Shown here: piece by piece, positions 1-7,069 of the stretch
Layout of the letters: the number at the start of each line of letters is the position of its first letter
Position numbering within the stretch: position 1 is the stretch's first letter
Assembly (NCBI GenBank): GCA_019508105.1
Contig: JAEKMB010000120.1
Coordinates: 1-16,486 of the forward strand
Source of the DNA: Alphaproteobacteria bacterium
GTDB lineage: Bacteria; Pseudomonadota; Alphaproteobacteria; Micropepsales; Micropepsaceae
DNA length: 16,486 nt
Direction of reading: 5' to 3'
Program-made: the position numbers and the translations under genes
The notes under the pieces: model-generated
The model's input: the letters and a program-made list of their open reading frames with translations, nothing else
Database searches by the model: none
What the model was told of the DNA's origin: nothing

Positions 1-1
1 A

Positions 2-1009
2 CTTCCAGACGCCGGCGCCCCTATCGGCGTCTCCGGACCGGAATCGTCAGGAGTTCTGAACGCGATCAGGAAAGCGCTCGCTGGAGGGGCAGTTCCTAAT
101 GCCCCTCTACTAAAGCAACCTGAAACGTTGGGGGAGGTGGCACGGGAATGGTTTCATAATAATGCTTCGGCCTGGCGGCCCAGTTATGCCCAAAGACTGA
201 AACAGAGGCTCGAAGTAGGCCTTCTGGAACACATAGGAGCCCGGCCGCTCCATACTATTTCTCCTCTGGAGTTACTTGAGGTTGTACGCAAGATTGAGTT
301 ACGCGACGCGCGCGAGACAGCTCGGAGGGTTTTGCGAATAGCGGGCGCGGTTTTCCGGTATGGGATAGCTACGGGACGATGTACGCGCGATCCCACCTCT
401 GACCTGCGCGGGGCGCTCAAACCCGCCAGGGCGGTGAAGCACCGCGCGACGCTTTCGGCCCGTGATTTGCCGAAGTTTCTGCGAAACCTTGAGTTATACC
501 AGGGCGATCTCACCAAGCTGGCGATGAAGATCGTCCTGATGACATTTGTGCGGACCGCTGAACTACGATTTGCCACATGGTGGGAGTTCGAAAATCTGGA
601 CGGCCCCGCGCCCATATGGCGGATTCCTGCCGAGCGGATGAAAATGGGAAGGACCCATCTGGTCCCGCTGCCACGACAGGCGGTATCCGTGCTCAAAGAG
701 ATTCGGGAATTGCAACTTGGCTCTCCCTTCGTCTTTCCTGCCAACACAAAGAAAGGCGTGATATCGGAAAACACACTCCTTTTTGCCCTTTACAGGATGG
801 GTTACCGCCGTCGAGCAACAGTGCACGGATTTCGGTCCCTCGCATCAACGGTATTAAATGAGGCACAGTTCAATCGGGATTGGGTCGAGATGCAGCTAGC
901 CCACGCGGATAACACAGTGCGCGGGGTTTACAATGCTGCCGAATGGCTGTCGGGTAGACGAACAATGCTTCAATGGTGGGCAGATTATTTGGAAGCGCAG
1001 CGAGCGTAA
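2..1009 (+). CDS. Tyrosine-type integrase, P4/IntA family (5' end outside window)
   Basis: Site-specific recombinase that would integrate and excise a genomic island by strand exchange through a phosphotyrosine intermediate. The frame is open from base 2 with no ATG, GTG or TTG before the TTG at 128, so the true start lies left of the window. Numbering from that TTG, residues 2-85 form the core-binding domain and about 105-290 the catalytic domain. All catalytic residues are visible: Arg142 in RTAEL, Lys172, His233 and Arg236 in HGFR, His259, and the nucleophile Tyr268 in GVYNAAEW. The N-terminal DUF4102 arm-binding domain usual in this ~400-aa family is not seen, and the residues just before the TTG do not resemble its end. 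The catalytic part looks intact. No tRNA or attachment repeat is visible, so the element's borders are unknown. Family call is confident; activity is inferred. Confidence 0.88.
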   Translation, partial: LPDAGAPIGVSGPESSGVLNAIRKALAGGAVPNAPLLKQPETLGEVAREWFHNNASAWRPSYAQRLKQRLEVGLLEHIGARPLHTISPLELLEVVRKIELRDARETARRVLRIAGAVFRYGIATGRCTRDPTSDLRGALKPARAVKHRATLSARDLPKFLRNLELYQGDLTKLAMKIVLMTFVRTAELRFATWWEFENLDGPAPIWRIPAERMKMGRTHLVPLPRQAVSVLKEIRELQLGSPFVFPANTKKGVISENTLLFALYRMGYRRRATVHGFRSLASTVLNEAQFNRDWVEMQLAHADNTVRGVYNAAEWLSGRRTMLQWWADYLEAQRA

Positions 1010-1038
1010 TCCGGCCGTGTGGCCACTCTTACACAGAT

Positions 1039-1059
1039 GGCCCCCTTTTGGGGCCTTTT
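1039..1059 (+). terminator. Intrinsic terminator after the integrase gene
   Basis: A six-pair perfect stem (GGCCCC 1039-1044 with GGGGCC 1050-1055, loop CTTTT) is followed at once by TTTT. It sits 30 bases after the integrase stop, between the integrase and the convergent DUF6496 gene. The T run is only on the plus strand, so it fits the integrase transcript best. Confidence 0.65.
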
Positions 1060-1080
1060 CGGCTCGCGCCCATAGCCAGA

Positions 1081-1542
1081 CTAGTGCAGGGCATTTTCCA
1101 GCTGCGTCTTGGTCATTTTCGACCGGTTTGGAATGTCCGCCCGCTGTGCTTGCTTATAGAGCTGCTCCTTGGTCTTGCCGCCGCGGACCCGGGCATTGGC
1201 CGCGCGCTTCCCGGCAGCCGTCTTGTGGGTGGCGTTCTTGCCGCCCATGGCGCGAGATGATTCACGTTTACCTTCGGCGCCGATATGGCGTTTGCCTTCT
1301 TTCTCCTGTTGGGCGGTCTCCCCGCGCGCTTCCTTTCGCTCGGTCTTCGCCTCAGACCGGCGGTTTTCGGCGTCGCTTTTGTATCTCGAATTGCCTGCCT
1401 CGTTGAGGGCGATGGCGATGGCTTGCTTGCGGCTCTTGACCTTTCCGCCCTTGCCGCCGGGACCGCTTTTGAGCTCACCATGCTTGAATTCGTGCATCAC
1501 ACGGCCCTCAGTGCGCCGTTGCCGCTCGGTTGCCTTTGCCAT
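1081..1542 (-). CDS. DUF6496 family basic protein with C-terminal Rho-N/SAP-like tail
   Basis: A 153-aa, very basic protein. Residues 14-50 carry the DUF6496 signature: RVMHEFKHGELKSG, a glycine/lysine-rich turn, then KVKSRKQAIAIALNEAG. The middle (52-120) is charged, Lys/Arg/Glu-rich and probably disordered. Residues 123-152 (KTKEQLYKQAQRADI, then SKMTKTQLENAL) look like a small Rho-N/SAP-type helical motif that often binds nucleic acid. DUF6496 proteins are common in alphaproteobacteria and have no proven function; nucleic-acid binding is inferred from charge and the tail motif. The start is firm: AGGAGG lies five bases before the ATG. A perfect EcfG promoter (1567-1591) lies 24 bases further upstream, so stress induction is expected. 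Confidence 0.85.
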   Translation of the reverse strand: MAKATERQRRTEGRVMHEFKHGELKSGPGGKGGKVKSRKQAIAIALNEAGNSRYKSDAENRRSEAKTERKEARGETAQQEKEGKRHIGAEGKRESSRAMGGKNATHKTAAGKRAANARVRGGKTKEQLYKQAQRADIPNRSKMTKTQLENALH

Positions 1543-1566
1543 GAGGTCCTCCTGTCCTTTAGCCGC

Positions 1567-1591
1567 AACGGCTTACAGGCGGCGCGGTTCC
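1567..1591 (-). promoter_or_regulatory. EcfG (general stress sigma) promoter of the DUF6496 gene
   Basis: Read on the minus strand: GGAAC (1591-1587), 16 bases, CGTT (1570-1567), an exact match to the EcfG -35/-10 consensus. The -10 lies 24 bases before the ATG of the DUF6496 gene, the correct distance for a short leader. Confidence 0.8.
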
Positions 1592-1725
1592 TTGGACAAG
1601 GTTACTGGTTAGGCCCAGTTCCAAACTCCGCCGCAACGGCGAGGTGCCCTGCAGGTCCAATGGGCCTAAGGTCGAGCAATCCGTTCGCCCCTGAGCATCA
1701 CGCTGCAGGGCTTGCCAGCCGACGT

Positions 1726-2091
1726 TCAGTAGGGCGGATAGCCGTAATAGACGAGCAATTCCGCTTCCCGGACGCGGTCACCAAAATCCCAATTGTCGCG
1801 AACGAATTTTGGCGCACCGTGCAACTGCTCGTCTGTGACATCCACCTGGTATCCGCCGAGGTCTTCCTTATAAGTCAACATTGCCCAGGGGAGGGGGTAA
1901 TAGTCATCGCCGATCCCCAGAAAGCCGCCGAAGGTCATGACGGCATAGGCCACCGTGCCGCGCTTTTTGTCGAGCATCAGCCGCTTGATGGTACCGATAC
2001 GCTTGCCGCCGATCCGAAACACCGGTGTGCCCTCCACGCGGTCACTGGCGATTAATGCAGCAGGTTTGGGCCTTTCCGAAAGGTCGCTCAT
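1726..2091 (-). CDS. PRC-barrel domain protein
   Basis: A 121-aa cytoplasmic protein. After a short leader (MSDLSERPKP) a PRC-barrel fold runs from about residue 14 to 95: a first strand VEGTPVFRIGGKRIGTIKRL, then LDKKRGTVAYAVMTFGGFLG, then DDYYPLPWAML. PRC-barrel proteins of this stand-alone type are frequent in alphaproteobacterial stress regulons; their ligand is unknown. The C-terminus is Tyr/Pro-rich (LLVYYGYPPY). I chose the ATG at 2091 because GGGAG lies seven bases upstream and the barrel follows normally; a longer TTG start at 2157 has no support. The ATG overlaps the stop of the upstream response regulator by four bases (ATGA), which suggests coupling, but the gene also has its own EcfG promoter inside the regulator's 3' end. 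Confidence 0.85.
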   Translation of the reverse strand: MSDLSERPKPAALIASDRVEGTPVFRIGGKRIGTIKRLMLDKKRGTVAYAVMTFGGFLGIGDDYYPLPWAMLTYKEDLGGYQVDVTDEQLHGAPKFVRDNWDFGDRVREAELLVYYGYPPY

Positions 2092-2489
2092 GAGAAGCTC
2101 CCGAATGCTCTTGGTGGAACGATTAAGACGCTCGGACGTTCCGGCGCGCCCAGCCAAATCGATCTCGACAGTTCGAATGGCTTCCTCAAAACCCTGACTT
2201 CTCTTGCGCGCAGAACAGAAGAGGGTGGCTGTTCGATCGCATACCCGGTGAGCATCAGGATTTTTAACTCGGGAGATTGCGCCAGGGCTTTTTCCGCGAG
2301 CAGGTAGCCATCCATGCGAGGCATCCGCACGTCAGACAAGAGCAACGTGACGCCCGCGGTCGTTTCTATGAGTTCAAGCGCTTCCAAGCCATCTGAAGCC
2401 TGAAAGACTTGACACCCTTGTTCTGTCAGTGCCTCCGCGATCAGGCAGCGCAATTCTCCTTCATCGTCCGCAATAACAACTTTACTCAT
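2088..2489 (-). CDS. Single-domain response regulator (CheY-like receiver)
   Basis: A 133-aa stand-alone receiver domain with no output domain, acting as a phosphorylation-controlled switch or phosphate carrier in a two-component pathway. Acid pocket Asp8-Asp9, phosphoacceptor Asp53 in LLLSDVRMPRMDG, Thr81 in MLTGY and Lys103 in VLRKPFEL are all present. The ATG at 2489 starts the normal first strand (MSKVVIADDE); only a weak GAGA precedes it. The last ~25 residues after KPFEL do not look like the usual alpha-5 helix: they are Pro- and Ser-rich. This stretch overlaps the EcfG promoter of the next gene, so it may be recently altered or frame-shifted sequence. The partner kinase is not in the window. 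The stop overlaps the PRC-barrel start (ATGA). Confidence 0.82.
   Translation of the reverse strand: MSKVVIADDEGELRCLIAEALTEQGCQVFQASDGLEALELIETTAGVTLLLSDVRMPRMDGYLLAEKALAQSPELKILMLTGYAIEQPPSSVLRAREVRVLRKPFELSRSIWLGAPERPSVLIVPPRAFGSFS
2118..2142 (-). promoter_or_regulatory. EcfG promoter of the PRC-barrel gene, inside the upstream response regulator
   Basis: Minus strand: GGAAC (2142-2138), 16 bases, CGTT (2121-2118), exact consensus. The -10 is 27 bases before the PRC-barrel ATG. The promoter lies inside the last codons of the response regulator gene. The plus strand carries a second exact match at 2116-2140, so the site is an inverted repeat readable both ways. Confidence 0.75.
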
Positions 2490-2695
2490 GAAATCTCTGT
2501 TGGAGTGCTTGCAGGGCAATAAACGAATTCGCCCGATCGCTCCATCAAAAACTGGCGATTTCGTGGATCCGAAGACAGTCGTGAGCAATTGGAACTTCTG
2601 CACCACGAAGGATGCTAGGCTGACTCTTGTCCAAGTTGTAATGGGAAGCGGACCCAACCTGCTTCGGTCAGTTTTGGTTCACCGCGTCGGCGCCC

Positions 2696-2884
2696 TCACC
2701 CGTTCCGGCGACTTTCCTGCTCGCCTGGCCCGGTCCGATTCAAAAGCTTGGAGGCCTCGCGATCATAATCGCGCGCAACCGCCAACAAGGCTTCCCGAGT
2801 TTGCAGATTTTCATCCTGCGCCGCTAAGGCACGAAGATTTTCTGCTCGCACCCGGTAAAGCTGCGCTTTTGAAAGATAATCCAT
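2696..2884 (-). CDS. Small helical protein, YRxRAxE type (hypothetical)
   Basis: A 62-aa conserved-type hypothetical protein. The visible pattern is LYRVRAENLRALAAQDENL, then a second helix REALLAVARDYDREASKLL, a two-helix hairpin common in small alphaproteobacterial proteins of unknown function. No signal peptide, membrane segment or catalytic motif is seen. The ATG at 2884 starts at MDYLSKAQLY and is preceded by GGTGGTGG; a start nine codons earlier (2911) is possible but adds Cys/Trp/Gly-rich residues unlike the rest. It shares its architecture with the next gene at 2980, so the two may be paralogous. No EcfG motif was found upstream. Confidence 0.6.
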   Translation of the reverse strand: MDYLSKAQLYRVRAENLRALAAQDENLQTREALLAVARDYDREASKLLNRTGPGEQESRRNG

Positions 2885-2979
2885 GCCACCACCCCGCCAG
2901 CAGTTTAGCATAACTGACCAGTGGATGCGAATATGACGATGTTCGGCGGGTGTAATCCGGGCTTACAACACCAAGTAGG

Positions 2980-3150
2980 CTAGTGGTGAGAATTCTCAAG
3001 CAATTGGGCCATGCGATCCCATCCTGCGGCTAACTCCAAGAAGGTGTTGCGAGCTTCCTCTGTCACCATTTCGTCGGCCCGCTTGAGCATCTCCGCCGCG
3101 CGCCGGCGGTAGTAATCCGGGCCAAAACGCTCTGCCAATTCTTGGTCCAT
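2980..3150 (-). CDS. Small helical protein, YRRRAAEM type (hypothetical)
   Basis: A 56-aa protein with the pattern FGPDYYRRRAAEMLKRADEM, then EEARNTFLELAAGWDRMAQLLE. This is the familiar small alphaproteobacterial two-helix family (YRxRAxE...Lxx-A-W-x-x-L-A) with no known function. It resembles the neighbouring small gene at 2696. The ATG at 3150 is used; a GTG at 3165 would add five residues, and neither has a good ribosome site. A near-consensus EcfG-like site (GAAAC-N17-CGTT, 3206-3181) lies upstream at a plausible distance, so stress control is possible but less sure than for its neighbours. Confidence 0.6.
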   Translation of the reverse strand: MDQELAERFGPDYYRRRAAEMLKRADEMVTEEARNTFLELAAGWDRMAQLLENSHH

Positions 3151-3180
3151 TTCCGCACCATGCACATCCGCTGTTTATCC

Positions 3181-3206
3181 AACGCGCAACTACCTTGGCC
3201 CGTTTC
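3181..3206 (-). promoter_or_regulatory. Possible EcfG-like promoter (one mismatch) of the small gene at 2980
   Basis: Minus strand: GAAAC (3206-3202), 17 bases, CGTT (3184-3181). The -35 differs from GGAAC at one base. The -10 is about 30 bases before the chosen ATG. Position and the neighbouring perfect sites support it; the mismatch weakens it. Confidence 0.35.
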
Positions 3207-3297
3207 CTGATTCCCACTGCCGGTTGCGTCATGACGCGTCGTTGCTAGAACCTGGGAAATATTGGGGTGTCGGCTTCGAAATAGCGCGATGAGATGA

Positions 3298-3681
3298 TCA
3301 GGCCGACTGCTGAGCGGAAACGCCGCTTCCCAAAAGTGCCTTAATACGCGCCACTGCACGTTCGACATCGTAAGGCTTGCCAATAAATGCATCTACCATG
3401 TCGGGGGAAGGCCAATCTGGCGAATAACCTGAGGCAACCGCCAGCTTGAGGTCGGGACGTGTTTTTCTCAACACCTTCATAAGGCCGACCCCGTCCATCG
3501 TCCCGGGCATGCGCAAATCAGAAAAAACCAGCTTGACGCTTGCGTCGCTTTCCAGAATCGTCAGGGCCTCGTCCGCCGAACTGGCCTCGAGCGCCTTTAG
3601 CCCCGCGTTGCGCAAGGCATCCACCACCATAAGGCGAATCAACAAGTCGTCCTCGACCACAAGGACAGTCTGTAAAGTCAT
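3298..3681 (-). CDS. Single-domain response regulator (receiver)
   Basis: A 127-aa receiver-only protein. Acid pocket Glu10-Asp11-Asp12, phosphoacceptor Asp55 in LVFSDLRMPG, Ser84 in the VASGYSPDW segment and Lys102 in FIGKPYDVERAV are present, and the alpha-5 helix (VERAVARIKALLGSG) is complete, unlike the regulator at 2088. The Met-Asp-Gly turn in GTMDGVGLM and the KPYD end are typical of alphaproteobacterial regulators found near stress kinases, but the specific partner cannot be read here. The ATG is supported by GAGGGG eight bases upstream. It is divergent from the VanZ-like gene across a 130-base gap. Confidence 0.87.
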   Translation of the reverse strand: MTLQTVLVVEDDLLIRLMVVDALRNAGLKALEASSADEALTILESDASVKLVFSDLRMPGTMDGVGLMKVLRKTRPDLKLAVASGYSPDWPSPDMVDAFIGKPYDVERAVARIKALLGSGVSAQQSA

Positions 3682-3811
3682 TAAATTGACCCCTCGCCCC
3701 CCAAGGGTACGCTAATGCGCAATCCATTTGTGGTTCCATAGGGACCGCAGAATTCTGACTTCCGAATTAGCAGGCGCGATTATGTAGTTTAGCGCACTTC
3801 TAAGGCTTGAT

Positions 3812-4237
3812 ATGCGATCACCGTTTTTTCACGGCATCTTCCTTCCCTGGATAAGGCGCGCAGGCGCCTGGCTGTTCGCGCCAGCCTTGGGGGTTGTTTC
3901 CTGGGGCGAATTGACCGCACATCCCCCCTCGCTTCCCGGCCCCTGGCAGTGGGACAAGCTCGACCATTGCACGGCGTATTTTGGGCTCGGGCTGTTAGCC
4001 ACTCTTGGCTGGGGTAAGCGGCATACTGTCTTGTGGGTCTGGGCGGCGGTCGTGGCTATCGGCGCAACTCTCGAGGCCGTCCAGGCCTTGGTGGGGCGAG
4101 ACGCCGACTGGGGCGATCTGTTGGCCAATGCCATTGGCGCCACCATCGGATCAGCCTTGGCGGCAGCTTATCTTGCCGTACCGCGCGTGCCCCTGGAGCC
4201 CAACGCAAGGGCGCGCGCCGGTAAAGACGCGCCGTAG
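3812..4237 (+). CDS. VanZ-like family membrane protein
   Basis: A 141-aa inner-membrane protein with about four hydrophobic segments (residues 18-32, 54-68, 73-92 and 104-122). The VanZ-family core is visible: DKLDHCTAYFGLG at 48-60, then ATLEAVQALVGRDADWGDLLANAIGA at 85-110. In this family the Asp-Lys-Asp-His, Glu-Gln and Arg-Asp-Asp positions are conserved; the reaction is unknown (the namesake raises teicoplanin resistance in enterococci, which should not be assumed here). Such proteins often sit in exopolysaccharide/exosortase regions. AAGG lies about seven bases before the ATG. The final codons form a GC-rich inverted repeat. No operon partner is evident; the next gene starts about 180 bases on. 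Confidence 0.78.
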   Translation: MRSPFFHGIFLPWIRRAGAWLFAPALGVVSWGELTAHPPSLPGPWQWDKLDHCTAYFGLGLLATLGWGKRHTVLWVWAAVVAIGATLEAVQALVGRDADWGDLLANAIGATIGSALAAAYLAVPRVPLEPNARARAGKDAP

Positions 4238-4415
4238 GCGGCGCGGTCGGAGAAGTCGCGTCACACCTCTCGCATGCAAATGGGTCGCTGAATCGAGGGT
4301 ATGCTTCTGCAACTTTTGGGTGGAGCAAGCGTTACCGCGACACGGGCGGGCAGTTCGGGACTGGCCAGCGGCGGCCGCACGATCTGCGGCCAAGGATCCG
4401 AGTGCAGGGGTTGCC

Positions 4416-5162
4416 ATGACCGAATCTGAAAGCTTTGTCGAAGTAGAAAGCTACAAACGGGCAGCCAAAGTTGAAAATGCCGTTTGGAATTATAAGGGGC
4501 TGGCTATTCACGCCATCCCCCAGTTTCATGAACATGCCGCGGACATCATACGGAAAACCTTGTAAAAGTGCTCTCGCATTCTCGATCTGGCATCAGGATC
4601 AGGAGCGATGTGTTTGCGGCTCCAGGATATTGGTATGGAGCCGACGGGCTGTGACCTAGTTGGGGAAAATTTTCGGCTCCATTCCAAAGTGCCGTTTTCA
4701 ATAGTCAACTTGAATGAACCCCTTCCTGCAGAGCTGCACCAAAAGTTTGATTGTGTGGTGGCGCTGGAAATCATTGAACATCTGGAAAACCCCCGGCACA
4801 TGTTGCGTCAATGTTTTAAAGCTCTCCGCCCCGGCGGTTTGCTTGTTCTCTCAACGCCAAATATTGAACAGCCGATCTCGCTGGCGCAATTTGTCCGCAG
4901 CGGGCAATTTCGCTGGTTCATGCCCGCTCACTATAAAAATGACGGACATATAACACCGATTTCGCTTTACGTCTTGGACAACGCGCTAAAGGAGGCCGGG
5001 TTTGCTGAAGCTGTTTTTGATTCAATTATACCAGTGACCTTTTCGGGATTGAGCTGGTGGAAAATGCGGCTATTTGCGCTGGCTCTACGTGCCGTGGCTG
5101 GGAGGCGCGTACATCAAGGCGACATCATAATTTGCCGCGCCTTGCGCCCGGCACTGAATTGA
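4416..5162 (+). pseudogene. Class I SAM-dependent methyltransferase, split by in-frame TAA
   Basis: The reading frame begins at ATG 4416 (AGGGG five bases upstream) and stays open to 5162 except for one TAA at 4563-4565. Both halves belong to one protein: 49 residues ending in DIIRKTL, the stop, then KCSRILDLASGSGAM with the SAM-binding motif I, the acidic GCDLVGENF, VVALEIIEHLENP and LRPGGLLVLSTPN of a UbiG/Methyltransf_11-like enzyme (~248 codons in all). A restart at ATG 4608 would make 184 residues but lose motif I, so it should not bind SAM. A point change (for example CAA to TAA) is the simplest cause; sequencing error or read-through cannot be excluded. Substrate unknown; the neighbouring glycosyltransferase suggests glycan or lipid modification. 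Convergent with the next gene. Confidence 0.8.
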
Positions 5163-5202
5163 GTGGCAGTCAGAAAGACTTATCGAAGCTTCCGAAAGTG
5201 GT

Positions 5203-6837
5203 CTATTTTGAAGGGAGCGCCACAAGTTGTTTTTCGGCGGCATAAAGCGTCACCCATGTATTTTGGTGCCTGTGCCATTGTTGAGGCAGGTCGTCTAAAA
5301 ACAACGGTGGCTGTCCAGTCATCGGATCTCCGCCGGGCAATGTCACTACCCAGATTCGTCGAGCCCCGCGCGCCTGATCGGCCGATCCAGGACCCGTCAA
5401 GAGCTTAAAGCCATTTCGATCGAGAATTTGCGTTTCAGGCATTAAGCCCAGTTGGGCCACCATTCCTGGCCCCAATTTGTCATAGACCTTGCGCCATTGA
5501 GCCGAAGGCGGGGCCGCAATCCTCAATGGGGATCCCCAACCGGGACCGACCAGATACCAAGCGATCCCCCAGAAATTGGCCTCTTGGGGAACGTAAATGA
5601 TATCGCCAGGCCTGTAGTTGTTACGGAAGACTTTGGCAAGATAACTGTAGCCCGAAGTTTCTCGAAAATTGTAGCGCTCCCACACACTCACGCTAGCAAG
5701 TGCGAGGGTGCATCCAATAGCCAGAAATGTATGCCAACGACGCCGATCCAAAAACGACATTGCAAGAACCAGCGCGATGAACGGGCCTTCTAGCGTGGAA
5801 AAGAAATTCCACTTGAAAACAGGTCTGAACGCCAACCCAACCAATATGCTCAATAACACCGGGAATCCCAGAAAATACCAGGTCAGATCAGTTGCTTGTC
5901 TCTGAGTCAGGCCGGCGCCCATGATAACTGCGAAGCACACAACGCCGATCGCGCATGAGACCGTAGCAAAGCTGGCGGTAATTCCGACAACCGTGAGAGC
6001 AAGGTTCAGGGCCACGCCATAAATCCCCGCTGCTTCGCGGAGGTTGCCTTCGTGCAATATGCTGTTTGTCAGCCAAGGCAGAGCCGCGATAGCCGAAATA
6101 CCGTACACCCAAAGCCAGGTCCTTAAGCGTCGCCTTCGTTCAATGGTGGCGTGGAGCGCGTAGAGTCCGTTCGCTGCGACAGCGATAGATCCGATTGCAT
6201 GCGTGAAAACCGTCGCAATCAGCAGTGCTGTCAACGCCGCCATGCTGGCCTTCGCTGCGCGGTCCTCCTTAAAAATTAAAGTGGCGAAGTTGAATGCCCA
6301 AATCGTGAAAGTAGCAAGCATCGGATACATGCGTACTTGATCGGAAAGGTACACTGGAGCCGGAAGCACTGCGTAGAGCGCCGTGGCGATGAGTGCCACC
6401 CTGCTGCCGTAATGCTGTTTCGTTATCCACCAGAGAGAAAAAAGCCCCGCAAAGCTCCAGGCGATCGAATTTGCCATCAACCAGGTGTCTGACTGCCCAA
6501 GAAGCGCCCAGAAGTGCAACTGCAGGAAATACAGCGGCGGGTGGGTATCATTTCGCAGAACGTCGATAACCACATCGCGGAGAGGCTGCATGGCGTGAGT
6601 AGCAGCTATGATTTCGTCTTGCCAAAGATCGGTCGGAAGCCGGATCGAAAGCCGAAGCATCAGACCGAGGGCGATGAGAATCAGCGTCGCGCCAAGCTCG
6701 ATGATCCGTCGGCTTCGGCTCGATGAGGGGATCCTATTAATGGGCGGGGCCTCTAATAATGTGGCTGCCTGGGAGCGGCTTGTGGTTGGGCCAACAAACG
6801 AGTGTGATGCCGTATGGTCAATGGATGAGGTTTCCAA
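5203..6837 (-). CDS. Polytopic membrane glycosyltransferase, GT39/ArnT-like
   Basis: A 544-aa inner-membrane protein. After a 42-residue cytoplasmic leader, the first membrane segment (about 46-64) is followed by a periplasmic loop with LWQDEIIAATHAM (acidic Asp74-Glu75) and NDTHPPLYFLQLHFW, the layout of GT39/PMT/ArnT-like enzymes that use polyprenyl-phosphate sugar donors. Many further hydrophobic segments run to about residue 395, then a soluble C-terminal part (from about 400) with RPGDIIYVPQ. Donor and acceptor cannot be read. The ATG at 6837 has no good ribosome site, so the start is less sure than the frame. The gene is monocistronic and convergent with the broken methyltransferase, 40 bases apart, with no clear terminator between. 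Confidence 0.8.
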   Translation of the reverse strand: METSSIDHTASHSFVGPTTSRSQAATLLEAPPINRIPSSSRSRRIIELGATLILIALGLMLRLSIRLPTDLWQDEIIAATHAMQPLRDVVIDVLRNDTHPPLYFLQLHFWALLGQSDTWLMANSIAWSFAGLFSLWWITKQHYGSRVALIATALYAVLPAPVYLSDQVRMYPMLATFTIWAFNFATLIFKEDRAAKASMAALTALLIATVFTHAIGSIAVAANGLYALHATIERRRRLRTWLWVYGISAIAALPWLTNSILHEGNLREAAGIYGVALNLALTVVGITASFATVSCAIGVVCFAVIMGAGLTQRQATDLTWYFLGFPVLLSILVGLAFRPVFKWNFFSTLEGPFIALVLAMSFLDRRRWHTFLAIGCTLALASVSVWERYNFRETSGYSYLAKVFRNNYRPGDIIYVPQEANFWGIAWYLVGPGWGSPLRIAAPPSAQWRKVYDKLGPGMVAQLGLMPETQILDRNGFKLLTGPGSADQARGARRIWVVTLPGGDPMTGQPPLFLDDLPQQWHRHQNTWVTLYAAEKQLVALPSK

Positions 6838-6902
6838 TTGATTCAGAGCCCCGGTGGATTCACATTAGTGGTGCTGGGAAAGACATATTTCGAAGAGAAG
6901 AC

Positions 6903-6918
6903 CGCCGCGGCCGCGGCG
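6903..6918. repeat. 16-base perfect GC-only palindrome
   Basis: CGCCGCGGCCGCGGCG is its own reverse complement. Its right half (CCGCGGCG) recurs at 6929-6936. It lies in the 232-base gap between the divergently transcribed glycosyltransferase and HigA-like genes. It could be an operator or only GC-rich drift. Confidence 0.5.
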
Positions 6919-7006
6919 CTGATCCTTGCCGCGGCGTGGTAGCCGGCTAGTGCGAAATGGTACGGAGTGTTGAATTTGGATGTAGAAGTCCCATTCCCAA
7001 AAAGGT

Positions 7007-7031
7007 GGAACTCTGGTCTTTCAAGTCCGTT
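7007..7031 (+). promoter_or_regulatory. EcfG promoter of the HigA-like gene
   Basis: GGAAC (7007-7011), 16 bases, CGTT (7028-7031), exact consensus. The -10 is 38 bases before the ATG at 7070. The reverse strand nearly matches too (GGAAC-N16-AGTT), giving an inverted-repeat look like the 2116-2142 site. Confidence 0.8.
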
Positions 7032-7069
7032 CCAAAACCAAATCCTTCACATGCTTTATTCGAGGTCTA

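Noticed and set aside
138..152. TGGCACG inside the integrase gene as a sigma-54 site
   Set aside because: No TTGC at the -12 position, and it is inside coding sequence.
3714..3737. GGAAC before the 3298 response regulator
   Set aside because: The only -10-like word is CATT at a 15-base spacing; two deviations from the consensus.
4229..4244. GCGCCG/CGGCGC stem at the end of the VanZ-like gene as a terminator
   Set aside because: No T run follows; GC-rich chance repeat is equally likely.
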